From a virus, in IMG/VR virus record IMGVR_UViG_3300017951_000040, positions 1 to 37,499 of that record: 37,499 nucleotides of DNA; one strand, written 5' to 3'. Position numbers and translations under genes: made by a program. Within the stretch, counting starts at the first letter, position 1. The number at the start of each line of letters is the position of its first letter. Below the pieces are notes generated by a model. The model was not told the origin of the DNA. It ran no database searches and saw nothing but the letters and a program-made list of their open reading frames with translations. Of the stretch, positions 1 through 7,825 are shown piece by piece.

Positions 1-189
1 GCAGAAAAAGCTGCAAAAAAAGACGAGCGGACTGCACGAAGAACCGCAAAAAAAGACGAACGGACTGCACGAAAAGCTGAGCAGGAGAAAAGAAAAAGAA
101 TGGGTAAGCCTACTATTACAACGCCTGCCATCCGTGACCCTAAAAAAGCAATCAGAAGGCCTCGTACTAAAAGCACTAAGAATGGCTAA
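1..189 (+). CDS. C-terminal end of a charged, repeat-containing protein (partial)
   Basis: An open frame enters from the left edge and stops at TAA 187-189, leaving 62 residues. The visible part is Lys/Arg/Glu/Ala-rich and contains two copies of an 11-residue unit (AKKDERTARRT, AKKDERTARKA), encoded by a 33-nt direct repeat starting at 13 and 46. This looks like a long charged helix or coiled coil with a basic tail. The function is unknown and the start lies outside the window. The next gene starts inside its last codons, so the two are translationally coupled. Confidence 0.6.
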   Translation, partial: AEKAAKKDERTARRTAKKDERTARKAEQEKRKRMGKPTITTPAIRDPKKAIRRPRTKSTKNG

Positions 190-325
190 TCCAGATTATT
201 ATGACTTAAAAAAATTGAGGTCATTAGTAGAAAAGCCTAAGGGCAAACCAAAGGCTAATCCTAATACCTCAATTTTTAACAAAAAGTCTAAGAACAACAA
301 AAAAGATCAATCAAAAAAAGGTTGA
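182..325 (+). CDS. small basic protein, 47 aa
   Basis: The product starts MANPDYYDLKKLRSLVEKPK and ends in an Asn/Lys-rich tail; about one third of the residues are basic. I chose the ATG at 182 because it overlaps the stop of the preceding gene by 8 nt. The in-frame start at 134 would lie deep inside that gene. Its last codons form part of the terminator hairpin that follows. The function is not recognised; it may bind nucleic acid or be a minor virion protein. Confidence 0.5.
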   Translation: MANPDYYDLKKLRSLVEKPKGKPKANPNTSIFNKKSKNNKKDQSKKG

Positions 326-335
326 TCTTTTTTAA
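302..335. terminator. bidirectional rho-independent terminator
   Basis: A 9-bp stem (AAAGATCAA at 302-310 pairs with TTGATCTTT at 322-330) is followed by a T run on the plus strand and, read on the minus strand, also by a T run. It sits exactly where the rightward operon (ends 325) meets the end of the long leftward operon (ends 332), so it can serve both. Confidence 0.8.
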
Positions 336-649
336 TCTCTTTGACGCCAGTCCTCTGTTTTCTCCTGAGTAAACCACTCAGCAATATCTTCTACACTTTC
401 AAAAGAAGTGCGGTGGTTTCTTGGATCAGGATCTCCTAGATCCATGGCATTCATGAAGCCGTCAAGGCTATCAGCTTTCATGTCTGGATTAACGGCAAGC
501 CTCCTTGCCCGTCTCATGATCTCACTGGCTGAACGATTTGCTTTTGCAAGTTTTTCAGCCCAGATCATATCTTTCAGCTCGACTTTTTCTCCTTTGGAAA
601 TACGCGAACAGATGTATTCCAGTCGAAGACGGTATTCTGTAGATAACAC
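332..649 (-). CDS. hypothetical protein, 105 aa
   Basis: This is the last gene of the leftward virion/lysis operon. The start is a GTG at 649 preceded by a good GAGG Shine-Dalgarno about 7 nt upstream. The product is soluble, with a charged helical N-terminal half (residues 1-60), a DLGDPDPRN stretch near residue 72 and a C-terminal acidic/aromatic segment. I do not recognise a family. Its position after the lysozyme and NblA-like genes suggests a late accessory role. Confidence 0.7.
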   Translation of the reverse strand: MLSTEYRLRLEYICSRISKGEKVELKDMIWAEKLAKANRSASEIMRRARRLAVNPDMKADSLDGFMNAMDLGDPDPRNHRTSFESVEDIAEWFTQEKTEDWRQRD

Positions 650-658
650 TTTCTCACC

Positions 659-955
659 TCAACCAAAGAAAGGCTGAGCGTCATCTTCGTCCTCAAATTC
701 TTCTTGATTCATCATGGATAGCGCAAGCTGTGCAAGTTCGATGTCAGTAGGGATATCAAATTCCATTTCAATATCTTCTGCTTGGAGCATATCTTTAATA
801 GCTTGCAGCTCCATCAGGCGCTTGTGATAGAGATTAAGTAAAGCAATACGCATTTGATCCCACGTCATTTCTTCTGACGCAATCTCAGCTTTCCGCATTG
901 CTAATTGGAGATGCAATGGCATATCCATTTCTTTCATCGTATCGAAATCGCCCAT
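659..955 (-). CDS. NblA-like small protein (candidate phycobilisome-degradation adaptor)
   Basis: The 98-residue product has a helical region whose pattern resembles NblA (PF04485). MDMPLHLQL (residues 11-19) matches the family's start, and MTWDQMRIALLNLY (about 31-44) matches the conserved M(S/T)xxQxxxxLxxLY segment, with a few residues fewer between them. Known NblA proteins are about 60 residues long and deliver phycobilisomes to the Clp protease; cyanophage homologues have been described. Here an acidic tail (about residues 60-98) extends the protein, which is unusual. No Shine-Dalgarno is obvious before ATG 955. The motif match is seen; the function is inferred. The alternative is a small helical virion or assembly protein. 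Confidence 0.5.
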   Translation of the reverse strand: MGDFDTMKEMDMPLHLQLAMRKAEIASEEMTWDQMRIALLNLYHKRLMELQAIKDMLQAEDIEMEFDIPTDIELAQLALSMMNQEEFEDEDDAQPFFG

Positions 956-981
956 GCGAATATCAATCAGCTGTAATCATT

Positions 982-1638
982 CTACGTCCATGCAGTAAAA
1001 ATAGACCGTAATTCTTCTTCGGTAATTTGTACCTGTTCACAGTGAAAACTGTTAGCAAACTCTGACAAAGTATATGGATCAATCCGTTCTTGCAATTCAC
1101 GAATTGCTTTTACTTGCTTTGCACTGGCTTCATAATTCCTAAAAGCAGCCAGAAGAACCTCTTCACTGCTGATTACATCGTCATACTGTTCTTCCAGGAA
1201 AAGCTTAGATTCCTTGCGTCTGCGATCTAATAAACCGCCAATAACCTTGTGATTTTCATCAAAGATCCATTTACTCATTTCATGAGCAACAGCAACATAG
1301 TTTTGGTTTTCACAATAGTCGATGATGTTGCTATATAAAAAAGGTTTCCAGCCAACGGAGTGAATAAAAGAAATCAAAGCATTCTCCATACTTTGATCTA
1401 GGTCTAGGTTTAATTTTTCTAACTCATCCGCAATGATACGCACCTCATAAAGAAGGTACTCCAGGGCCTTCTCCTTGGTGCAGCGATGCCCTTGTTTTAC
1501 AGGCGTGCCATCTGGGTAATAAGTTGTCCCATAGCCCAGGCTGTAGGGCTTGCCACCGGTAGATGGATCAGCAAAAGCTTTCTCGTTAAAACCTTCAAAA
1601 GTTTTAATTAGCTTTAAAGCTTCACTATATGGATACAT
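982..1638 (-). CDS. endolysin, GH24 (T4-type) lysozyme
   Basis: The 218-residue product hydrolyses peptidoglycan during lysis. The N-terminal domain (about 1-150) carries the GH24 pattern: Glu15 in KTFEGF, Asp24 nine residues later (same spacing as Glu11/Asp20 of T4 lysozyme), and SLGYGTT at 33-39 in place of the catalytic Thr region. IGGLLDRRRKESKLF (about 133-147) matches the family's C-terminal core. An extra helical tail of about 65 residues follows. No signal peptide or transmembrane helix is present, so release would need a holin. It sits near the end of the late operon. Confidence 0.9.
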   Translation of the reverse strand: MYPYSEALKLIKTFEGFNEKAFADPSTGGKPYSLGYGTTYYPDGTPVKQGHRCTKEKALEYLLYEVRIIADELEKLNLDLDQSMENALISFIHSVGWKPFLYSNIIDYCENQNYVAVAHEMSKWIFDENHKVIGGLLDRRRKESKLFLEEQYDDVISSEEVLLAAFRNYEASAKQVKAIRELQERIDPYTLSEFANSFHCEQVQITEEELRSIFTAWT

Positions 1639-1667
1639 AAACCAGTGGCGTATCCAATTAGTTTATA

Positions 1668-1790
1668 TTACTTTCCTTGTCCACGGCTCTTTTTGCGACC
1701 ATGATTTGCCTTGGAATGCTTCCCTTGGCCTTGGCGCGTTTTTTTGGGGGTGCCAACAACGTAGCCACCGCCTTTAATGTTTTTGCTCAT
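1668..1790 (-). CDS. very small basic protein, 40 aa
   Basis: The product (MSKNIKGGGYVVGTPKKTRQ... ending GRKKSRGQGK) is Gly/Lys/Arg-rich with a GTPKKTRQGQGK core. I recall similar short basic proteins in other marine phages, but no function. ATG 1790 overlaps the stop of the preceding gene as ATGA, so translation is coupled. It may be a DNA-binding or packaged minor protein. Confidence 0.6.
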   Translation of the reverse strand: MSKNIKGGGYVVGTPKKTRQGQGKHSKANHGRKKSRGQGK

Positions 1791-1966
1791 GCATCTAAAG
1801 AAGCTTCACATAAGATACTAAACAAAAACAGCTTTAATTGTTGGTAATTAACCTGTTCTTCTGGTGGCCTACGAGGTGAGCCAGGCCACATCTCTATGGC
1901 ATCACAGACAGCTTGATACAAAGTTCTAGTATCTTCTAAAGATAAATCAAAACTTACATTTACCAT
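1787..1966 (-). CDS. hypothetical protein, 59 aa
   Basis: The product starts MVNVSFDLSLEDTRTLYQAV, contains an EMWPGSPRRPPEE turn, and ends in a hydrophobic helix. Its start overlaps the end of the preceding gene by 7 nt, and its TGA overlaps the next ATG, so it belongs to the coupled chain of small genes downstream of the 879-residue protein. The layout (charged segment, Pro-rich turn, helix) faintly resembles the 57-aa gene at 17136-17309, but sequence similarity is too weak to claim homology. Confidence 0.6.
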   Translation of the reverse strand: MVNVSFDLSLEDTRTLYQAVCDAIEMWPGSPRRPPEEQVNYQQLKLFLFSILCEASLDA

Positions 1967-2256
1967 TTAACTTTGTGACTCCAATAACGCGCACTCATCT
2001 TACTTGGGTTGCTATCTTGTGCATTATGACGTGCATAATATGACTTCTTACGTGCTTTGTCTTTGGCTGTCGTCGGATTTTTGCCAGCGCCCTTCACACC
2101 CTGCTGGCCAAAACGAATTATCTTTTCTTTCCCTTTGTCGCAAGCTTTTACAACGTGTGATTTAGTTGGGTGCTTTGGTGTTCTCTTTGGCTTGTTACAA
2201 GCCATCTTGTCTTTACTTAATTTGGCAGCTTTAGCTGCTCTTCTATGTTTAGACAT
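1960..2256 (-). CDS. conserved small basic phage protein, 98 aa
   Basis: A basic N-terminus with MACNKPKRTPKHPTKSHVV (about residues 18-36) is followed by KEKIIRFGQQGVKGAG and a C-terminal KMSARYWSHKVKW. I recall this architecture (ACNKP...KSHVVK...IRFGxQG...YW..KVKW) as a short protein common in marine podoviruses and related phages, of unknown function. ATG 2256 lies just past the stop of the 879-residue gene, so it is co-transcribed with virion genes. A structural or DNA-associated role is plausible but not shown. Confidence 0.75.
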   Translation of the reverse strand: MSKHRRAAKAAKLSKDKMACNKPKRTPKHPTKSHVVKACDKGKEKIIRFGQQGVKGAGKNPTTAKDKARKKSYYARHNAQDSNPSKMSARYWSHKVKW

Positions 2257-2258
2257 TA

Positions 2259-4898
2259 TTACTGAAATAAACTAAGCACATCACCATAATAATCGGTGCT
2301 AGTGTCTAAATCAAAACCAAGGGTTGATTTCTTCTTGTCTGCAGCTTGCTTCTCTTGTTCTCCAAAAAGATTAAAGTAATCTACTTCTTTCTTAGGTTGA
2401 GTTGTTGTTTTTTTCGTGCCAAAGATATCTTCATCGTCTGTGCCAAACATTTTATTTATATCTGATAAAGTTTCAAAAGGATCCGAGGTGTCAATACTTC
2501 TTATGTTCAAATCAGCTCTATTGGTTCTTGAGATTAGTTCCAAGGCACTTCTATCTGCATCTGGCATAAAGCTTTCATAGAACTCATCTACTGTTCCCCC
2601 ATAGCCTGCTTTACTGAATAAAGTGTAGAGTTCGTCTGCTTTTGGATCTACCCGATATTTATCATCTTCTGCCCTTTCGATATAAGTTACACCTAATTCT
2701 TTTTGAGTTGGTGTTATCTTTTGCTGGTTTAAGTAAGCAATTGATTCTCGAATAACTTTAGCTTCTCCATTTGTAAAAGCTGTAGATAAATAATCTTTAA
2801 CTGCATCAAGACCGGCATCTTGTTCTAATCCAAATGTATCAATTAATTCTTTAAATGCACTTTGGTTTTCTTCTGGATTAATACCTTCAATTACAGAATC
2901 CGCAAATTCTTCTGGAGTAACAAAGGCTAAGTATTCACCTGCATCCCAATCAACATCTACATCAGCCAACGCAGGAATAAGTGATTCTGAAATATATCTT
3001 TTAACTTTTCTATCTGTTACTACGTTTTTAGCGGGATCAAATCCTTTTGTTCTTCCGATGATGTCATAATGTAATCTTGCAAATTCGTCTCTGCTGTAAA
3101 GATTTACTCCATAGTAATAAGCCCATTCATTCCATGTACGTCCTGTATCGCCTGCTATAGCATTACCGTTAGTTTTTGCGGCGCTCCAATCTGCGGCAAC
3201 TTCTGTTCTTTGAACACCATATCTAGTTCTTTGAGCAGCATTAGTTGCTGATGGATAAAAGTAAAAAGTTGAATTAAAACCTACAGCAGGAAGACTTTTA
3301 ATCTCATCAAGATATGCAGCAGCCCTTTCAGATGCAACATTCTTTAAAGCTTCAGCTGCTGTAGCAGCTTCAAATACATTTTGATCATTTTGAGTTGTGG
3401 TTAAATAACCTATAAACTCATCCATAGATTTGGAATTATCAAATCGTGGTTTGAGATAATTTTCAATAAAATCTTGTCTATATTGTTCATCTATGGCGTA
3501 TTGAGCATCAGCTGCTGTTCTTCCTTCAACGCTTTCAATAGTTTCATAACGTTTTACCAATTCTTCATTAAACCATTTATTCCAGTCATAAGTTGCATAA
3601 CCTTTATCTACACCTGTATATCCTGCTAAATCTTCTTCAAGTCCACGTTTAAATTTAGTTGTATTGATACCCATCATTCCTAGGTATCCACCCAATCCAG
3701 AATCACCTAATAAAGTATTGGCAAGACTTGAATTGATATTAAAAATTTCACTGTATCCGGGTAATGAATTATAAATATCTAAATCACGTTCTTGCTGGCG
3801 TACTTCTTTTAATTTATTAACAGTTGTTTGTAATGCGTCTCTAGTTACAGCACTAAATTTATCTAAAACTCCTAATTGTTGTTCATTAATATTTTTGATA
3901 ACTTCTTTTTCAAGAACAGAACCAGTCTTATCATCCCAATCAATCTGGTCACCACTTAAACCAAGTAGACTTGTTCTAATGTATTGCTTTTCAGCATTGG
4001 GTAACGATGAAAATTTTTCTTTATATTTATCTGCATATTGTGTAGGTTTTGCTGCATTACCACGATATCCTGCTGATTTACCAACAGTGCTGTAATGGTT
4101 AAAAGCATAATTATCTAAACTCCCATAACGTGCAAGAAGATCTAAATTATCATTAGCAACAGCTTCTTGCCATTTTGCTTTTAAATCTAAACCACTTTGA
4201 TTACCTGTTGAAATATAATAAGAAGCTTGAAATCCCCCTGTGGGAGGTTGTAAACCCTGGGCCTTTGCATCCCAAGGGGCAATGCGTTCAGATGTATAGT
4301 AGTTTTTATAACTACTAGTGGCTAAATTTTTTAAACTATTAACAATATTTTCATTTAAAGTCCCGTTTGCAACTAAACCATCAAGAGCCTGACTACTATA
4401 GTTTTCAATATTTGTTCTGTTGTTAATATAAGATCCTGTTGGACCAGCGTTTGCTTTACTAATTATTTGACGACTCCACTGATTAATAGCGGAATTACCA
4501 GTATTTAATTTTGCATTATTAGTATTTTTTGTTGTTGCTTGTGTCGTACGATTTTGTAAATCTTCTTTATTTCTTCTAAGGTTTTCAGTTAATGTACCAC
4601 CAAGTTCTTTTGCTTTACTTTCGACACCTGAAGAATAAGTAAATCCTTGTTGTTGTGCAAAGGTAGAGATATTGCCAACAGTTGTGTCTTTAAGTAAAAA
4701 AGGGTAGCGTCCAGAGCCTTCCACTTTGCCATAAGTTAAGACATTAGCTACCCCATCTGAACCTACAGTAAACGTAATCCACTGCTCTACTGGACGATCA
4801 GCAGGAAATTGGCTAGCAAAATCTTCGGGTGTATAGTTTGTTCGATAATCTGTTTTTTCGTTTAAGGGTACCCAAGTTTCACCATTCCATAAAGCCAT
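2259..4898 (-). CDS. large virion-type protein, 879 aa
   Basis: The product is soluble, Asn/Gln/Tyr-rich and helical, without signal peptide or membrane segment. Two copies of an HY..xG...G motif are visible: NHYSTVGKSAGYRG near residue 265 and LHYDIIGRTKGFD near 620. Motifs like this (roughly LxHYxxxGxxEGR) recur in secreted and adhesin-like bacterial proteins. The N-terminus (about 1-75) resembles a small beta domain; the C-terminus is acidic and Lys/Thr-rich. Size and late-operon position suggest a virion protein such as an internal/ejection or tail-associated protein. ATG 4898 overlaps the HNH gene stop by 1 nt. No catalytic motif was seen. Confidence 0.75.
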   Translation of the reverse strand: MALWNGETWVPLNEKTDYRTNYTPEDFASQFPADRPVEQWITFTVGSDGVANVLTYGKVEGSGRYPFLLKDTTVGNISTFAQQQGFTYSSGVESKAKELGGTLTENLRRNKEDLQNRTTQATTKNTNNAKLNTGNSAINQWSRQIISKANAGPTGSYINNRTNIENYSSQALDGLVANGTLNENIVNSLKNLATSSYKNYYTSERIAPWDAKAQGLQPPTGGFQASYYISTGNQSGLDLKAKWQEAVANDNLDLLARYGSLDNYAFNHYSTVGKSAGYRGNAAKPTQYADKYKEKFSSLPNAEKQYIRTSLLGLSGDQIDWDDKTGSVLEKEVIKNINEQQLGVLDKFSAVTRDALQTTVNKLKEVRQQERDLDIYNSLPGYSEIFNINSSLANTLLGDSGLGGYLGMMGINTTKFKRGLEEDLAGYTGVDKGYATYDWNKWFNEELVKRYETIESVEGRTAADAQYAIDEQYRQDFIENYLKPRFDNSKSMDEFIGYLTTTQNDQNVFEAATAAEALKNVASERAAAYLDEIKSLPAVGFNSTFYFYPSATNAAQRTRYGVQRTEVAADWSAAKTNGNAIAGDTGRTWNEWAYYYGVNLYSRDEFARLHYDIIGRTKGFDPAKNVVTDRKVKRYISESLIPALADVDVDWDAGEYLAFVTPEEFADSVIEGINPEENQSAFKELIDTFGLEQDAGLDAVKDYLSTAFTNGEAKVIRESIAYLNQQKITPTQKELGVTYIERAEDDKYRVDPKADELYTLFSKAGYGGTVDEFYESFMPDADRSALELISRTNRADLNIRSIDTSDPFETLSDINKMFGTDDEDIFGTKKTTTQPKKEVDYFNLFGEQEKQAADKKKSTLGFDLDTSTDYYGDVLSLFQ

Positions 4899-5260
4899 TA
4901 TGCAGCACCCAGACTGTACTCTTCAAGATCTGATATAAACTCTATTTTATCTCCTTTTGTCCAGGCAATTATATTTTCTAGACTTACCTCTGAGAAGAAA
5001 TCTTGTTTACGATACCATTCTTCCATGTCTTCTGAACCTTTGTTACCATTACACCGAAGGCAAGAAGGTACAAGGTTATACCAGCAGGATGAACCTGATT
5101 TGAATTTTGGAATGATGTGATCTAAAGAAGTTGCGTATTCACCACAATAGGCACAGTTGTGGTTCCAGGCTTCGTAGATTCCTTGTCTAAAGCGTCGTTT
5201 GGCTAATCGCGGTGTTAGTTCAATGAGAAGGACGAGAGGTTCGTTCTCACATCTGAACAT
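4898..5260 (-). CDS. HNH endonuclease
   Basis: The 120-residue product has a compact HNH domain with zinc knuckles: CAYC at 36-39, DHIIP at 47-51 with His48 as the expected general base, Asn62, and CLRCNGNKG at 67-75. Such nucleases cut DNA as homing enzymes or assist packaging. Here the gene is far from the terminase and borders the integrase/excisionase module, so a homing or mobile origin is more likely. It is coupled by a 1-nt overlap to the 879-residue gene. ATG 5260 follows an AAGGAAA-type Shine-Dalgarno at some distance. Confidence 0.85.
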   Translation of the reverse strand: MFRCENEPLVLLIELTPRLAKRRFRQGIYEAWNHNCAYCGEYATSLDHIIPKFKSGSSCWYNLVPSCLRCNGNKGSEDMEEWYRKQDFFSEVSLENIIAWTKGDKIEFISDLEEYSLGAA

Positions 5261-5320
5261 AGTTTTTTAGCCGTTTCCTTATTTTAAAATCGCCTAGCTT
5301 AAGAAATACAACAAAGCTAA

Positions 5321-5364
5321 GTCTTAATTAAGACGCTTGACGTTACGACACAGAAGCCTAATTT
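5321..5364 (+). promoter_or_regulatory. promoter and palindromic operator for the excisionase-like gene
   Basis: A perfect 14-bp palindrome GTCTTAATTAAGAC (5321-5334) is directly followed by a -35-like TTGACG (5337-5342) and, 16 bp on, a -10-like TAATTT (5359-5364). Transcription would start about 15-20 bp before ATG 5388. The palindrome next to the -35 suggests a repressor or autoregulation site. This is a visual assignment. Confidence 0.45.
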
Positions 5365-5387
5365 AAATATGTAGCCCATCAAACACC

Positions 5388-5615
5388 ATGGCTTCAAACG
5401 CTATTGCACCTCACTGGGTGCCTGTCCATAAAGCTGAGCGGCTTCTTGGCATCTCACGCGAAGACCTTCATCGCATGCGTGATGACGGAACGTTCAAGCT
5501 TGGTAGGCATTATGGCGCAGGTCCCCTGACCCGGTCAAGGGACTCTTACTACTGGAATGTGCCCAAATGCCAAAAGGTACTCAAGCAGCTGCAAGAGACT
5601 CCTTCTGTTGCTTGA
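5388..5615 (+). CDS. excisionase-like small helix-turn-helix protein
   Basis: The 75-residue product starts MASNAIAPHWVPVHKAERLL. HWVPVHKAERLLGISREDLHRM fits the winged-helix/MerR-like start of excisionases, followed by FKLGRHY and a Trp near the end (YYWNVPKC), a layout I associate with cyanobacterial and cyanophage Xis-like proteins. Such proteins bend attachment-site DNA to steer an integrase towards excision. It is the only plus-strand gene inside the 29-kb minus-strand block and has its own promoter and operator. Its 3' end overlaps the convergent integrase-like gene by 35 nt. The specific role is inferred. Confidence 0.6.
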   Translation: MASNAIAPHWVPVHKAERLLGISREDLHRMRDDGTFKLGRHYGAGPLTRSRDSYYWNVPKCQKVLKQLQETPSVA

Positions 5616-6057
5616 GGGGAGTGTAATAGACCTTACGGACTTTATGCGCTAGCAACAACCCTTCAACTCTTAAGTTGACACGGTTTTCTTCAAGTGCTTG
5701 GGAGAGGCTCTTGTTTAAGGCTGACCAACGGCTCTTCGTTCTGGAGGGCTGTTTTTCTTTGAGCTGAAACAAGAAAACCCACTGAGGGTGTAGTGGGCGC
5801 ACAGCTCTTTTCTTTGAGGAGATATTAATACTGTTGTCTTCATTCCATGTGAACCCTTTAAGTTCTTCTGGAGTTTTGCCGTAGGTTGCGACCATGGCGA
5901 GTAACCATCCGACTTCTTCAAGTCCAGGCTTGGTCACTGTAGAAAAGATTTCATCGACGATTCTTGGATCAGTCGGTAGTCGCTTGTGCAGCATTTTGTA
6001 GGAAGTTTGGTGTTGGTTGATAAGACTATAAACACTGGACGACGTACTTGATAACAC
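5581..6057 (-). pseudogene. tyrosine recombinase (integrase) remnant
   Basis: The 158-residue product resembles the catalytic part of a cyanobacterial-style tyrosine recombinase. WLLAMVATYGKTPEELKGFTW (51-71) aligns with box I, but the catalytic Arg (usual GLRxxEL) is replaced by KT. Lys82/83 lies in the beta-2/3 Lys region, and AHKVRK (137-142) keeps the HxxR of box II. The protein ends about ten residues later, so the Tyr nucleophile segment is missing, as is most of the N-terminal core-binding domain; full integrases are about 350-400 residues. The start is a GTG without Shine-Dalgarno. It is probably inactive, or a reused fragment such as a regulator. Confidence 0.6.
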
Positions 6058-6068
6058 AAAAAATACTC

Positions 6069-6095
6069 GATTAGAAAAGATTATCCTTTCTAATC
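6069..6095 (-). terminator. probable terminator after the 567-residue virion gene
   Basis: Read on the minus strand, a 9-bp stem GATTAGAAA/TTTCTAATC with a 9-nt loop is followed about 4 nt later by a T run. It lies just after the stop at 6122, separating the virion operon upstream from the integrase remnant. A TATAAT-like element between the stop and the hairpin could instead start the remnant's transcript. Confidence 0.5.
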
Positions 6096-6121
6096 TTTAT
6101 ATTATATATTGTTTTGGTTTT

Positions 6122-7825
6122 TTAGTAATTTGTACCTTGCGGGAAATCCCAATCTTTGATAACAAAACCAGATGCTCTTGTATCAACTGCAGGCATCTGC
6201 CCAGAAGCAACGTTGTAACTGTTTCCGTTTTTATCGACCATTGAGAAGTTTTGCATGACTATAAATTCACTTGGAATATTTATAAGCCTTTGTAACATTG
6301 GACTCATCATAGGAGCTTGGAAGTTAAAGGGAGGCACGTCCATATAACCAAGGCCGTAATATGCCAATCTTTCAAAAGCTTTATTCTGTCCATTCCTTGT
6401 TTTTTCTATAATTTTATTTTCCCATTCACTCATCAACCCAATATCAACAGGGAAATCAGATGGTTCATTTGGGAATTCACCATCTTGATATTTCATTGCA
6501 TAGATATGTTTGCAGTAAGCGTATTGATCTAATGTATATGTCCAGAAATCAGATATTTCTGTAATGCTTAATCCACTTTGTTTGTAATCAGCAAACTTAG
6601 ACATACCTTCTGCAACACCACTTGGGTTAGGAATGTCTCCAAAGCCCCTTTCATAAACTTTTCCAAATTCTTCAAAGACACCAGGATGGTCCCGGTATAG
6701 GTTTTTAGGGTCTCTTATATCTTTTCCTGATTCAGAAAAAGTGACTCCTCGAATTGAATATTCACTACTTTCACCACTTGGATAGACAATCGTCATTAAA
6801 CGATTGTCTAATGCACTTTCGGTAATTTGTTGTTGTGCTGAGTTAAGTATTTCCCCTCTTAACTTCATTACTTCATAACGACCTGGCTTAACAGTTGCAC
6901 ATTTATTCTTAGGAAACTTCCTGCCTTTGCGTAAACCAAGAGAAGATAGATAAGCGTAATTACGTCTAGTAAAATCTTGACAACTACAGCAGTACCTAGC
7001 ACCTGTTTGGAAAAACCTGCCAGGGTTTGGAGGTATGCGAGAAGGTGTTACAAGCACACCATCTTCTGTTGATTGAACTGAACCAAGTTTAGAAAGTTTT
7101 AAAATACCTTGGTTCTGATCAACATCAACTAAAACTGCTTGCATAAAGCCATAACGTTTTGCAGTTGCAGGATCTCTTGTATCTGAATCAACAGGTGTAC
7201 CTGATACGGTAAGTATCTTGTCTTCTAAGATGTCACCATTGATTGGTTTAATTCCATTGCCTGGGAAAAACTCAACGTATAAAGGAGGGGGAACTGGAGC
7301 ACTAACTCCTGAAACACGGAAAGAACTAAAGGTACCACTGAGTTGAACGTACCAGAAGTTTTCATTATCTTGTCCACTGCCTAAGAAAAGTTGATTAGCT
7401 GGAGCCTCTCCTGATACAGCTAATCGAACATTTTGTTCGTCTTGTAAGTTATCAAACCTTAAGTTACCGGCATCAATTCTGCCCGCCCAATGCATTCCAT
7501 ATTCTTTGTTTTCAGTTAGAAAACCTTGTACAGTACCGCTAACTTCTGGTTGGCGATTACCAATGATTGGTATCCCTTGTAAGGGAATTAAATATTTAAA
7601 AGGATAATAAAAAGGGCGTTCAACGCCGTTAGATGTTGCTAGTTCCCAACCCCGACGCCAGCGGGTCCATGTTGATTCTCGATTACTTGTGTAGAGAGAG
7701 TCTGGAACACTACCTCCAAACTCTCCCTTGATTGGTTTGACTTTATAACTATCAATAGCTGGACGCTCCGGTTTGGAGAACGAAGACCCTGAGAATGAAT
7801 TTCCTTTTGGTCTTCTGTTAGCCAT
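6122..7825 (-). CDS. virion protein with interrupted SWIM-like zinc signature, 567 aa
   Basis: The product is soluble and beta-rich without signal peptide. YCCSCQDF (278-285) provides a CxC pair and YCKHIYAMKY (437-446) a CxH pair, together the CxC...CxH pattern of SWIM zinc-binding domains, but separated by about 155 residues instead of the usual 20-60. Residues 85-260 look like a beta domain with GTVxGF and VSG repeats. I recall large phage structural proteins with CSCxDF...CKHIYA, of unknown function. ATG 7825 overlaps the previous stop. Its place after head genes and before the lysis genes suggests a tail or baseplate-type component. Confidence 0.75.
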   Translation of the reverse strand: MANRRPKGNSFSGSSFSKPERPAIDSYKVKPIKGEFGGSVPDSLYTSNRESTWTRWRRGWELATSNGVERPFYYPFKYLIPLQGIPIIGNRQPEVSGTVQGFLTENKEYGMHWAGRIDAGNLRFDNLQDEQNVRLAVSGEAPANQLFLGSGQDNENFWYVQLSGTFSSFRVSGVSAPVPPPLYVEFFPGNGIKPINGDILEDKILTVSGTPVDSDTRDPATAKRYGFMQAVLVDVDQNQGILKLSKLGSVQSTEDGVLVTPSRIPPNPGRFFQTGARYCCSCQDFTRRNYAYLSSLGLRKGRKFPKNKCATVKPGRYEVMKLRGEILNSAQQQITESALDNRLMTIVYPSGESSEYSIRGVTFSESGKDIRDPKNLYRDHPGVFEEFGKVYERGFGDIPNPSGVAEGMSKFADYKQSGLSITEISDFWTYTLDQYAYCKHIYAMKYQDGEFPNEPSDFPVDIGLMSEWENKIIEKTRNGQNKAFERLAYYGLGYMDVPPFNFQAPMMSPMLQRLINIPSEFIVMQNFSMVDKNGNSYNVASGQMPAVDTRASGFVIKDWDFPQGTNY

